DNA of 64,000 nucleotides, from the NCBI GenBank assembly GCA_046330135.1, contig JAXLTI010000006.1, positions 1 through 64,000 of the forward strand. The letters are read 5' to 3'. This stretch comes from CAYYFX01 sp046330135. GTDB taxonomy: Bacteria > ARS69. A program made the translations under genes and the position numbers. The notes under the pieces were generated by a model. That model did not search any database and had not been told where the DNA came from. It worked only from the letters and a program-made list of their open reading frames with translations. Each line of letters begins with the position of its first letter. Positions within the stretch are counted from its first letter, which is position 1. Below are positions 44,501-51,249 of this stretch, one piece after another.

Positions 44501-44611
44501 CCGGTCGTCTACCTGTTGCTCTCGCGGCTCACGCCGGCCCGCGAAGCGGACACGGCGCCGACGCCGGCCGCGGCTGCCCCGGCCCCGAGGCTCGCCGAGC
44601 CGACGCGCTGA
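41498..44611 (+). CDS. RND-family (AcrB/MexB-like) inner membrane efflux pump
   Basis: GTGA overlap with the adaptor gene. The 1037-residue length and the twelve-helix, two-porter-domain plan fit hydrophobe/amphiphile efflux pumps. It starts with LSELSIRRPVFATVLSLAIILLG and has proton-relay aspartates in helix 4 (AIGLVVDDAIVMLENV). FSPMLCSRIL and the second-half equivalent LIGLVTKNAILIVEF are present. A periplasmic loop change is not evident. The substrate is not predictable. No repressor gene is adjacent, so control is likely from elsewhere or through the 38.5-kb palindrome. Confidence 0.95.
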   Translation: MKLSELSIRRPVFATVLSLAIILLGILSLTRLPVREYPDIDPPVVSIVTFYRGASSNVVETEITDVLEEQLATIEGIKTITSSSRDEGSTITVEFELSRDVEEAANDVRDRVSRVRASLPEAADDPIVSKVDTNAQPIYWIALSSDTVDPLRLSEIAEVDLKDPLQRLPGVANVFIGAQRRYAMRVWLDPDRMAARGVTPSEVEDAIRRGNAEVPGGRVEGNEREFSVRTRGELDKPDQFSAIVVKEEGDDRVRLGDVARVVVGPEDERTIARWNGKLAIGLGVVKQNKASTLEVAKVIRNALPELRKRLPAGVVLETAYDSSLFIQDSLNEVVQTIFIAAALVFLVVFLFLKSFRATLIPAVAIPVSIVGTFTIVYFLGFTVNILTLLALVLAIGLVVDDAIVMLENVYRHIEMGKPRMQAALDGAHEIGFAIVATTIALVAVFVPVAFLTGNVGRLFTEFAISLAVAVAISMLVALSFSPMLCSRILAPLHSHTRENWASRSFEAFFRGLDRVYRRHLGWSLDRPWLLVSGAVVIVAAAYFVFKFIPSELVPTEDRSTAFGIVIAPEGSTLEYTDHYMRQLEDVLLSTPEHQGLFSATGLGFGGPGQVTNGFVFYLMKPRNERSRTQQEVVASLFPRTFSIPGVLAFLINPPSLGGQFSTSPVEYVLQADTYEQLGQAVGTFMGKASKLGYLINLDSDLRLNKPQLDIDIDRDRASSLGVSVTEIGGALETLLGGRVVTNFKRGSKQYDVIVQLEPKDRARPDVVNEVYVRGAGGLVQLANVVQVKETVAPKELNHYNRIRAATISANLAPGVALGQALDDLDHIVASDLPGVRHDLSGQSREFRESSHKLYLLFLFSIVFIYLVLAAQFESFVHPLTILLSVPLAVTGALVSLFVFHQTLNIYSQIGLIMLIGLVTKNAILIVEFSNQLRARGLGTREAVAEAAGIRLRPILMTTLATIFGVLPIALGIGAGGEARMPLGIAVVGGLAFSTSLTLFLVPVVYLLLSRLTPAREADTAPTPAAAAPAPRLAEPTR

Positions 44612-44640
44612 TCGGGGCGGCCGTCTGCGCGGACGACTGA

Positions 44641-44738
44641 CCGGCGCCGCGCGCGTGGGGGTCGCCCCGCGCCGGCTTCTCCGCATCGCGCGTGCGGGAT
44701 TGCCCCGATCCGGCTTCCCGCCGGCTTCTCCGCAGCGG
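44641..44738. repeat. Interspersed repeat, segment A (copy at 61627-61700)
   Basis: Shares blocks with 61627-61700: GCGCGTGGGG followed by CGCCCC, CTCCGCATCGC, and CCGGCTTCCCGCCGGC followed by TTCTCCGC. The first 35 bases also fold (CCGGCGC with GCGCCGG and GGGG with CCCC), so it may act as a terminator for the efflux operon. Its partner segment B (46320-46529) lies on the other side of the IS element. Confidence 0.55.
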
Positions 44739-44781
44739 ACGGTCGCCTTCGCCATCCTGGCTACGTATCTGGACTCCTCCC

Positions 44782-45017
44782 ACAAGGGGCTTTCATCGAG
44801 GCGGGGTGGGGCGGACCGGGATCGTGACTGCAGTCGTATCTCCGGCCTGTGGTGGGTGCTTGGGAACCCCTGGCCAAGATGGAGAGTCGCGCGCGGGGAG
44901 CCAATCGGCGGTTCACGACCCCAAGGGGTCAAGTAGCCAGACGGCTTTCCCCCGCGCCGGTCAGAGCCGGTTCGCCATCATCCCGTGTCTCGACGCAAGC
45001 CATTCGAGCGGGGGGAT
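44782..45017 (-). ncRNA. Candidate bridge/seek RNA region of the IS element
   Basis: A 236-bp noncoding stretch between the transposase stop and the left inverted repeat, in the position of the guide RNA of IS1111-type elements. It can form a perfect hairpin (GACCCC-AA-GGGGTC at 44917-44930) and others such as CTTGG with CCAAG near 44860-44880. No donor- or target-binding loops could be assigned by eye. Confidence 0.35.
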
Positions 45018-46049
45018 CTACGATGCGGTGATCTCCTTGCGGTAAGTGGTCTCGTGGGTGCAGACGGCCCAGATCATCCGAGCCATCTTGTTGGCCAGTG
45101 CCACGGCAGCCTTGTTGGTTCCACGCCGCCGTTGGACCTCCAGGGCCCAGCGAAGCACGCGGTCGGGGTCCTTCTTCGAGCGAGCTCTCCAGAGCATCGA
45201 CTGCGCTCCCTGGATGAGGAGCATGCGCAGGTAGGGATCACCGCGCCGGCTGATCGCTCCGAGTCGGCGGAACTTGCCGGTGGAGTCCTCCTTGGGAGTG
45301 ATGCCGAGGTAGCTGGAGAAGCGACGAGCGGATGAGAAGCGCCGGAGATCGCCGACGAAGGCGGCGATGGCGGTGGAGATCATCGGACCGACTCCGGGGA
45401 TGGAGCGCGAGCGTTCCACGTCGGGGTGGGTCTTCTCGACCGACACGAGATCCCGCTCCGCGAGGTGGATGCGTCGCTCGATCTCCTCGAGCTCGTCGAG
45501 GGTCTGGGCGAGGAGCGGGCGGAGCAGCTCGGGGATCGGGGTCTGGGCGTCCTCCAAGACGAGACGCACGTGAGGCGCGACCTTGCGAGCGCCCAGAGGG
45601 ATGAGGATGCCGAATTCTCGCAGGCAGCCGCGCAGGGCATTGAGGCGCGCGGTGCGCGTGGTGATCCATGCGGAGCGGAGCCGATGGATGGCGGCGAGGG
45701 CCTGCTGATCGGGGGACTTGATCGGGACGGGAAGGATCTCCTCGTTGCGGAAGGCTTCCAGGATGCCCTTGGCGTCGGCGCGATCGGTCTTGTTGCGGGT
45801 GACGTAGGGACGCACCGCGTGAGGGGGCAGGAGCTGGACCTCGTGTCCCAACGCCCGGATCTCACGCGCCCAGTAGTGGGCGGAACCGCAAGCTTCCATG
45901 AGGACCTTCGCGGGCTCTCGCTCGCGGAAGAACGAGAGCACGCGCTTGCGGGAGAGCCGATGACGCTCGTGGACGTGGCCGGGGTGGTTGGAGACGGCGA
46001 CCTCGATGGTGGTGCTGGCGAGATCCAGGGCGATGGTCGTAGACTTCAT
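45018..46049 (-). CDS. IS110-family RNA-guided transposase
   Basis: A full-length 343-residue protein with an N-terminal DEDD RuvC-like domain (Asp in TIALDLAST; Glu in VLMEACGS; Asp in KTDRADAKGI) and a C-terminal Transposase_20 domain (RSIPGVGPMISTAIAAFVGD; YLGITPKEDSTGKFRRLG; ISRRGDPYLRMLLIQGAQS). The frame is intact and no catalytic residue is visibly lost, so the element may be active. IS110-family enzymes recombine DNA using a bridge RNA and a covalent serine intermediate. Confidence 0.95.
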   Translation of the reverse strand: MKSTTIALDLASTTIEVAVSNHPGHVHERHRLSRKRVLSFFREREPAKVLMEACGSAHYWAREIRALGHEVQLLPPHAVRPYVTRNKTDRADAKGILEAFRNEEILPVPIKSPDQQALAAIHRLRSAWITTRTARLNALRGCLREFGILIPLGARKVAPHVRLVLEDAQTPIPELLRPLLAQTLDELEEIERRIHLAERDLVSVEKTHPDVERSRSIPGVGPMISTAIAAFVGDLRRFSSARRFSSYLGITPKEDSTGKFRRLGAISRRGDPYLRMLLIQGAQSMLWRARSKKDPDRVLRWALEVQRRRGTNKAAVALANKMARMIWAVCTHETTYRKEITAS

Positions 46050-46319
46050 GGCGGACTCCTCCTTCCAGTCGACTACGGACTAGGCGACTCTGGCACTTGA
46101 TGCCGCGCGAGTCGCGGGAGGAGTCCATTCCATCAGCGCCCTCCCGCTCCGGCGGCTCCGCCATCCCTGGCTGCGCCGCCGTAGCTTCGCCGCTGCGGAG
46201 AAGCCGCCGGGGACCCGGATCGTTGCCTGGGTCGCGCGGAGTTGGCGAACCGGCTCGGATTCGCGCGGTCGCGGCAGACCACTGCGCGCGGCCCGTCGCT
46301 GAGGCGTGGCGTCCCGACT

Positions 46320-46529
46320 CTGCGCGCACGCCCGGCGTGCCGCGCGTTGGCTTTGCGAGGCAAGCCCGCCGAGCTCGACCCTTCCTCCGAGGCGGCGTCA
46401 CGAGCCGCGGAAGGCCTTCGGATGGCCGAGCGCCTGCCGAGTGCCGAGGCCAAGGCCGGGGCATGGATGCCCCGGCCGCGCCGTCCGCAGCGGAGGAAGG
46501 GTCGAGCTCGGCGGGTGGGCGAACGCCCC
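46320..46529. repeat. Structured interspersed repeat, segment B copy 1
   Basis: About 210 bp nearly identical to 61818-62026. Perfect 22-bp outer arms (46368-46389 and 46491-46512, starting GCCGAGCTCG and ending CGAGCTCGGC) enclose 101 bp. Inside is an 11-bp hairpin with a 2-nt centre (46454-46477, GGCCGGGGCAT and its complement). CACGCCCGGCGTG lies just before the left arm. The central part between 46405 and 46425 differs from copy 2. No protein-coding support; small open frames in it are by-products. Confidence 0.8.
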
Positions 46530-46863
46530 CTGCGCGAACCCGTCGACACGGCGGGCGGGCGACCGCTTGCTGACCGACTGGATTGCGGGTGATCGGGTCG
46601 AGAATTCTCATGGCGTCATCGACGGGCCGTGCCCGGGTGTCCAGTCGGCCGCTCGGTCACGCTTTTCTTGAAGGTCCCTTCACATCCGCTGGACCCGCCC
46701 CGGTCTCGCACCGGATGATGCTCGGGCCGCGGCGGCGTGACGGATGGTCCCGTGCGAGCGGAGAAGGTGCCGCTCGCGCGGGAGGCCGGGGCGCGTTGCG
46801 ATGCCCGTGAAGGAGCTCTGGCCCAGCGTCGCGCCGAAGGGCGCGGGAATGGAGGGAAGCAGC
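46530..46863. other. Intergenic stretch with no gene recognised
   Basis: Between repeat segment B and the propeller-protein gene. It carries a derivative of the GGCGGGCGGGCGA motif of the repeat (near 46550) and the ribosome site GGAGGGAAG at 46851-46859. Nothing else is recognisable. Confidence 0.5.
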
Positions 46864-47688
46864 GTGCAAAGCTGTCACTACGTTCGATGCATCGCCGCGG
46901 TCTTGTCGGTGGCGGTAGCGACGCTCGGAGATCCCGGGCCTTCACGGGCGGGTCTGATCGGAATCACGCTCGGCTCCCCGGGCACCACCCTGTACGACAT
47001 CTCCATCGCCAACGGCGCACCGACGAATCCGAGGACGGTGGCGAGCAAGATCAACACGATCGCGGTCGCGCCGTCCGGCACCATCTACGCCGTCTCGCAG
47101 GGCTTTCCCTCCGATGTCCCGCCGGGAGGGAGCTTGTACACGATCAACCCGAGCACCGGCGTCCCGACGCCGGTGGGCGTGCTGAACGAGTTCATCGTCA
47201 CGGAAGGGGACCTCGCCTGCGACCCGACGACGGGCATCCTGTACGCAGTGGATGGCGTGGGCGAGCTGTTCACGATCAACACGTCGACGGCCGCGTGCAC
47301 GGTGGTCGGCACGGTCACCGTCGCCTTCAACGAGGATCTGTCCGCGATGGCGTTCGACAGCGCCGGGACTCTGTACATGGTGGACAGCTTCGGGCCTTCC
47401 CTGGTGAAAGTGAACAAGAGCACCGCGGCGGTGATCGGCAGCGTCACGATGAACGCGGACGTGAATCGCGAGATCGGCGGGCTGGCGTTCGACCCGATGA
47501 GCGGAGTCGCGTACTACGCCGCCGGGACCACGTCGATGCTGTACACGGTGAACACCACCACCGGGCTCGCGACGCCGGTGGGACCCATCGCCGCCCCGAC
47601 GGGGATTTCGGGGCTCGCCTTCTACGACGTGGGCCCCACGCCCACGGACCGCGTCGGTTGGGGGTCGATCAAGGGGCGGTATCGGTAA
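46864..47688 (+). CDS. Secreted YncE/propeller-like protein with a C-terminal WGxxKxxYR tail
   Basis: Start at GTG 46864, with GGAGGGAAG 4 nt upstream; an ATG at 46849 is the alternative. A signal peptide (CIAAVLSVAVATLGDPG) precedes about five four-stranded repeats with the pattern LYxI/V-N..TG-x-x-TPVG (SLYTINPSTGVPTPVG; ELFTINTSTAACTVVG; MLYTVNTTTGLATPVG), a YncE or DUF4394-like propeller of 274 residues. The C terminus, after a TPTDR linker, reads GWGSIKGRYR. The same type of tail ends the proteins at 2-223 and, corrected, 2211-2925. It has no FlgD-type domain, so it may use a different anchoring route. Confidence 0.8.
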   Translation: MQSCHYVRCIAAVLSVAVATLGDPGPSRAGLIGITLGSPGTTLYDISIANGAPTNPRTVASKINTIAVAPSGTIYAVSQGFPSDVPPGGSLYTINPSTGVPTPVGVLNEFIVTEGDLACDPTTGILYAVDGVGELFTINTSTAACTVVGTVTVAFNEDLSAMAFDSAGTLYMVDSFGPSLVKVNKSTAAVIGSVTMNADVNREIGGLAFDPMSGVAYYAAGTTSMLYTVNTTTGLATPVGPIAAPTGISGLAFYDVGPTPTDRVGWGSIKGRYR

Positions 47689-47726
47689 TCGAGGACGCCT
47701 GTCGGGCGGTCTCGCGCCGACGGCGA

Positions 47727-47757
47727 GCCGGCGCCCGCTCGTGCGGCGGGCGCCGGC
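47727..47757. terminator. Bidirectional hairpin between convergent genes
   Basis: Perfect 12-bp arms GCCGGCGCCCGC and GCGGGCGCCGGC with a 7-nt loop, 38 bp past the propeller gene and 20 bp past the end of the tad operon. A short CCTGGG triplication follows. Confidence 0.75.
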
Positions 47758-47777
47758 CTGGGCCTGGGCCTGGGCCG

Positions 47778-47882
47778 TCAGGCATCCTTCTTGACGTCGC
47801 CCTGCTTGCGGTTGCTGCGGATCATGAACCAGGCGATCCCCAGCACGACGGCCAAGGCGATCAGGATCACGTTCAGCGACAT
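47778..47882 (-). CDS. 34-residue single-pass membrane protein at the end of the tad operon
   Basis: GAGAGGAG stands 7 nt before the ATG at 47882. The product has an N-terminal hydrophobic helix (VILIALAVVLGIAWFMI) followed by a basic tail (RSNRKQGDVKKDA). It starts 43 bp after tadC on the same strand and ends just before the terminator at 47727-47757, so it fits as the last gene of the operon. Good codon use and a strong ribosome site support coding; the role is unknown, perhaps stabilising the Tad inner membrane platform. Confidence 0.65.
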   Translation of the reverse strand: MSLNVILIALAVVLGIAWFMIRSNRKQGDVKKDA

Positions 47883-47925
47883 CTCGGGCTCTCCTCTCCC
47901 GATGGGGCTCTGGCGATTCGACCCG

Positions 47926-48858
47926 TCATCCGTTGACGTCGCGCAGGGCGCGGATCAGCTCGATGACGCCCGGCGCGAGGATGACGACGAGCAGGGCGGG
48001 AAAGACGCAGAAGACCAGCGGGAAGACCATCTTCACGGGGGTCTTCCGTGCTTGTTCCTCCGCGCGCTGGCGGCGGCGTGTGCGCAGCGACTGGGCGTGG
48101 GTCCGCAGCGCCTGGCCGATGCTCGTCCCGAAGCGGTCGCTCTGCACGAGGACGGCCACGAGAGCGCGGACGTCGTCGATGCCGGTGCGGAGCGCGAGGT
48201 TCTTCAGGGCCTGCGCGCGCGGAAGGCCGGTGGACATCTCGAGGTTCATCAGGCGGAACTCGTCGCTCAAGGCCGGCGAGTACGTCACGGACTCGCGCGA
48301 GACGCTCATCAGCGCGGCGTTGAGACCTTGTCCCGCCTCCACGCAGATGACCATGAGGTCGAGCGCGTCGGGCAGGGCGAGCGTGATCTCCTCGCGCCGC
48401 CGCCGCTGACCCATCCGGACCAGCAGCCACGGGAGCATGAAGCCCGCGAGCGCCGCGACGACGACGGCGAGGATCCCCTCGTTGCGGTTCAGGTTGAACC
48501 AGGGCCCGGCGAACGTGGCCGCGAAGCCGCACGCGGCGGCGGTGACCATGCGGAAGCCCGTGAAGACCCGAGGCGCGTCCATGTGGCGGATGCCGGCGGC
48601 GGCGAGCTCCCAGCGCAGGAGGCGGGGGTCCGAGCGACCGGGCAGAGCGTACGAGAGGAACTTGAGCGGGTACGCCCAGAACGGCAGCGAGCCGCCGCCG
48701 AGCGCCTTTTCCAGGGACTCGCTCGGTCCGAGCATGACGCCGCGAATGCGCTGCAGCCGCTGCGCCACGCGGTCCTCGCCGCGGGTCATCTGTACGATGC
48801 CGACGCCGGCGAGCAGCACGGTCAAGCCCACGAGCGCCGAGAGCAGGTAGAGGAACAT
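47926..48858 (-). CDS. tadC: TadC, inner membrane platform protein
   Basis: A 310-residue type II secretion F-domain protein. An N-terminal helix (LYLLSALVGLTVLLAGV) and further membrane segments flank the T2SSF domain (about 160-285), which begins ALPDALDLMVICVEAGQGLNAALMSVS and includes SDRFGTSIGQALRTHA. It partners with TadB as the platform on which the TadA ATPase polymerises Flp pilin. Its start is 2 bp from the tadB stop. Confidence 0.92.
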   Translation of the reverse strand: MFLYLLSALVGLTVLLAGVGIVQMTRGEDRVAQRLQRIRGVMLGPSESLEKALGGGSLPFWAYPLKFLSYALPGRSDPRLLRWELAAAGIRHMDAPRVFTGFRMVTAAACGFAATFAGPWFNLNRNEGILAVVVAALAGFMLPWLLVRMGQRRRREEITLALPDALDLMVICVEAGQGLNAALMSVSRESVTYSPALSDEFRLMNLEMSTGLPRAQALKNLALRTGIDDVRALVAVLVQSDRFGTSIGQALRTHAQSLRTRRRQRAEEQARKTPVKMVFPLVFCVFPALLVVILAPGVIELIRALRDVNG

Positions 48859-48860
48859 GG

Positions 48861-49835
48861 CTACACCTTGATCTTCGCGATGCGACGCATGATGAGGAAT
48901 CCGAGGAGTTGCATGCCGGCGGCCGAAGCGAGCATCCACCGCCCCGCCGACTCGCGGATCAGCACCCGCAAGTAGTCCGGCGCGGTGGCCAGGATGAAGA
49001 CCGCGAGGCTCACCGGCAGGAGCGACAGGATGCCGGCCGAGAGCCTCGCCTGCGCGGTGAGGGCGCGGACGTCGCCGAGGATGCGGAGCCGCTCGCGGAT
49101 CACCTGCGCCGCTCCGTCGAGCACCTCGGCGAGGTTGCCGCCGGTCTCGCGCTGCAGCAGGACCGCGATGACGAACAGGCGCAGCTCCTTGCTGTCCACG
49201 CGATCCGCCATGCTCCGGAGCGCGTCGCGCATGTCCACGCCGAGTCGCGTCTGCTCGAAGAGGATGGTGAACTCGGTGGACACCGGATCCGAGCACTCCT
49301 CCGCGACCACCTGGATCGCGCCGGTCAGCGCGAGTCCCGAGCGCAACGCGCCCGTGAGGATCTCGAGCGCGTCGGGGAACTGCCGCTCGAAGCGCTGCAC
49401 GCGCTTCGTCTTGCGGTGCCAGATCCACGCGAAGGGCAGCGCCGCGGCGGCCAGCGCCGCCGGCACGCCGAGGAGCGGAGCGTGGAATGCCATCGTGGCG
49501 GCCGCCACGCCCGCCACCGCGAGCACCGCCGTCAGCAGCAGGAACGAGCCCACGCGCATCGGCGTGGCGCCCTGCAGGAGCAGCAGGTGCAGCGAGCGCG
49601 CGAGCGGCAATCGACGCAGCAACGCGTCGAACGCGGGGATCGTGCTGAGCTTCTGATCCTTCAGGAGGTCCGGGCCGGCCGGCTCCGCGCCGGGCTTGGC
49701 GCGGCCCATGTCGCGCAGGCGGTCGCGCAGGCGCTTCGCCTCGCCGTTCGTCGCGACGCGCGACAGGCCGAGGCCGGCGATGAGGACCGCCAGGAAGACG
49801 CCGGCGGTCAGGAGCGCGACGTGCGCCGTCATCAT
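48861..49835 (-). CDS. tadB: TadB, inner membrane platform protein
   Basis: A 324-residue protein with membrane segments (LLTAGVFLAVLIAGLGL; FLLLTAVLAVAGVAAATM; the last two helices SLLPVSLAVFILATA and MLASAAGMQLLGFLIM) and the T2SSF domain with FPDALEILTGALRSGLALTGAIQVVAEE, followed by the second half LQRETGGNLAEVLDGAAQVIRER. It lies 6 bp downstream of tadA. The pairing of two related platform proteins is typical of Tad systems. Confidence 0.92.
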   Translation of the reverse strand: MMTAHVALLTAGVFLAVLIAGLGLSRVATNGEAKRLRDRLRDMGRAKPGAEPAGPDLLKDQKLSTIPAFDALLRRLPLARSLHLLLLQGATPMRVGSFLLLTAVLAVAGVAAATMAFHAPLLGVPAALAAAALPFAWIWHRKTKRVQRFERQFPDALEILTGALRSGLALTGAIQVVAEECSDPVSTEFTILFEQTRLGVDMRDALRSMADRVDSKELRLFVIAVLLQRETGGNLAEVLDGAAQVIRERLRILGDVRALTAQARLSAGILSLLPVSLAVFILATAPDYLRVLIRESAGRWMLASAAGMQLLGFLIMRRIAKIKV

Positions 49836-49841
49836 TCCCCC

Positions 49842-51233
49842 CTACGCCACGCGGTCTTCGAAGAAGATGGCCGGGTCGAGGTCGATCCCGGCGACGAGGA
49901 GCCGCTGGGCGAACTTCGGACGGATGCCGCTCGCCTCGTAGTGCCCTTCCACCTTCCCGTCCTCCGCCACGCCGGTGCGCTTGAACCGGAAGATCTCCTG
50001 CGTGGCGACGACTTCCTGCTCCATGCCCACGATCTCCGAGATGTTCATGATCCGCCGCGAGCCGTCGGACATGCGGCTGACGTGGATGACCACGTCGAGG
50101 CCGGCCGAGATCTGCTCGCGCATCGCCGCCGACGGGAGATTGACGCCGGACAGCAGCATCAGCGTCTCGAGCCGGTGCAGCGCGTCGCGCGGGCTGTTCG
50201 CGTGCAGGGTCGTGATCGAGCCGTCGTGGCCGGTGTTCATCGCCTGCAGCATGTCGAGGACCTCGTCGCCGCGGACCTCGCCGACGATGATCCGGTCCGG
50301 GCGCATGCGCAGCGCGTTGCGCACCAGCTCGCGCTGGGTGACCTGGCCGCGGCCCTCGATGTTCGGCGGGCGCGTCTCCAGGCGGACCACGTGCGGCTGC
50401 AGCAGCTGGAGCTCCGCCGCGTCCTCGATCGTGATGATACGCTCGTCCGCCGGGATGAACGCGGACAGCGCGTTGCAGAGCGTCGTCTTGCCGGAGCCGG
50501 TGCCGCCGGAGATCAGGATGTTGAGGCGCGCACGGATCGTGGCCTTGAGCAGCTCGGCCATGCCCGGGCTGATGGAGTTGTTCTCCATCAGGTCGTCCAG
50601 GTTCAGCGTGCGCACGCCGAAGCGGCGGATCGAGAGGATCGGGCCGTCGAGCGCGAGCGGCGGGATGATCACGTTCACGCGCGAGCCGTCGGGCAGGCGG
50701 GCGTCCACCATCGGGGAGGACTCGTCGATGCGGCGGCCCACGCGCGAGACGATCCGATCGATGAACTTCATGAGGTGCGCATCGTCGTCGAAGCGGACGT
50801 CGGTCAGCTCGAGGCGGCCGAAGCGCTCCACGTAGACGCGGCCGTGCGTGTTCACGAGGATGTCGGCCACGTCGGGGTCGTGGAGCAACGGCTCGATCGG
50901 CCCCAGCCCGAAGGTCTCGTTGAGGACTTCCTGCTCGAGCTGGGCGTGCTGCGCCTCGGTGAGCGGGATGGCCTCCTCGTGGATGAGCTCGGCGATGATC
51001 CGCCGGATCTGGCCGAGGAGCACGTCCGGCTGCAGGACGTCGAGCGAGGAGAGGTTGAGCCGCTCCACCATGCGCCGGTGGACCCGGGCCTTCAGCCCGT
51101 GGCGCCGGTCGTTGAGCGCGGGCGCGGGCACGGGGGGGCGCGGCGTCCCGGCCGCCGGCGTGGCGGCGCGGTTGCCCGCGGGGGCGGACGCAGCGGGCCC
51201 GCCGGGCTTACGGAGTCGGTCGCGAAGAGACAT
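49842..51233 (-). CDS. tadA: TadA/CpaF pilus assembly ATPase
   Basis: A 463-residue type II/IV secretion ATPase. An N-terminal Ala/Pro-rich tail precedes the CpaF N domain (LLGQIRRIIAELIHEE; FGLGPIEPLLHDPDVADILVN), followed by Walker A LISGGTGSGKTTLC, the Asp box IITIEDAAELQL, Walker B RPDRIIVGEVRGDE and the His box GSITTLHANSPRDAL. It drives Flp pilus assembly with TadB and TadC. Confidence 0.95.
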   Translation of the reverse strand: MSLRDRLRKPGGPAASAPAGNRAATPAAGTPRPPVPAPALNDRRHGLKARVHRRMVERLNLSSLDVLQPDVLLGQIRRIIAELIHEEAIPLTEAQHAQLEQEVLNETFGLGPIEPLLHDPDVADILVNTHGRVYVERFGRLELTDVRFDDDAHLMKFIDRIVSRVGRRIDESSPMVDARLPDGSRVNVIIPPLALDGPILSIRRFGVRTLNLDDLMENNSISPGMAELLKATIRARLNILISGGTGSGKTTLCNALSAFIPADERIITIEDAAELQLLQPHVVRLETRPPNIEGRGQVTQRELVRNALRMRPDRIIVGEVRGDEVLDMLQAMNTGHDGSITTLHANSPRDALHRLETLMLLSGVNLPSAAMREQISAGLDVVIHVSRMSDGSRRIMNISEIVGMEQEVVATQEIFRFKRTGVAEDGKVEGHYEASGIRPKFAQRLLVAGIDLDPAIFFEDRVA

Positions 51234-51249
51234 GTCTCACCCGTCCTTC

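Larger units (their letters stand above)
44770..46127 (-). mobile_element. IS110-family element, IS1111-like layout
   Basis: A single IS110-type transposase gene lies between two exact 12-bp inverted repeats, TGGACTCCTCCC at 44770-44781 and GGGAGGAGTCCA at 46116-46127. The 1358-bp length and the distribution of noncoding DNA (236 bp after the gene, 66 bp before it) resemble the IS1111 subgroup, which has subterminal inverted repeats and carries its guide RNA at the 3' side of the gene; members of the IS110 subgroup lack such repeats and carry it 5'. True ends may lie a few bases outside the repeats, since these are subterminal in IS1111 elements. Segments A and B of one repeat family lie on opposite sides. 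Confidence 0.7.

Noticed and set aside
41270..44932. A 1220-codon minus-strand frame opposite the RND pump
   Set aside because: His/Arg/Glu/Asp-rich shadow of the well-conserved RND gene; no ribosome site or motif.
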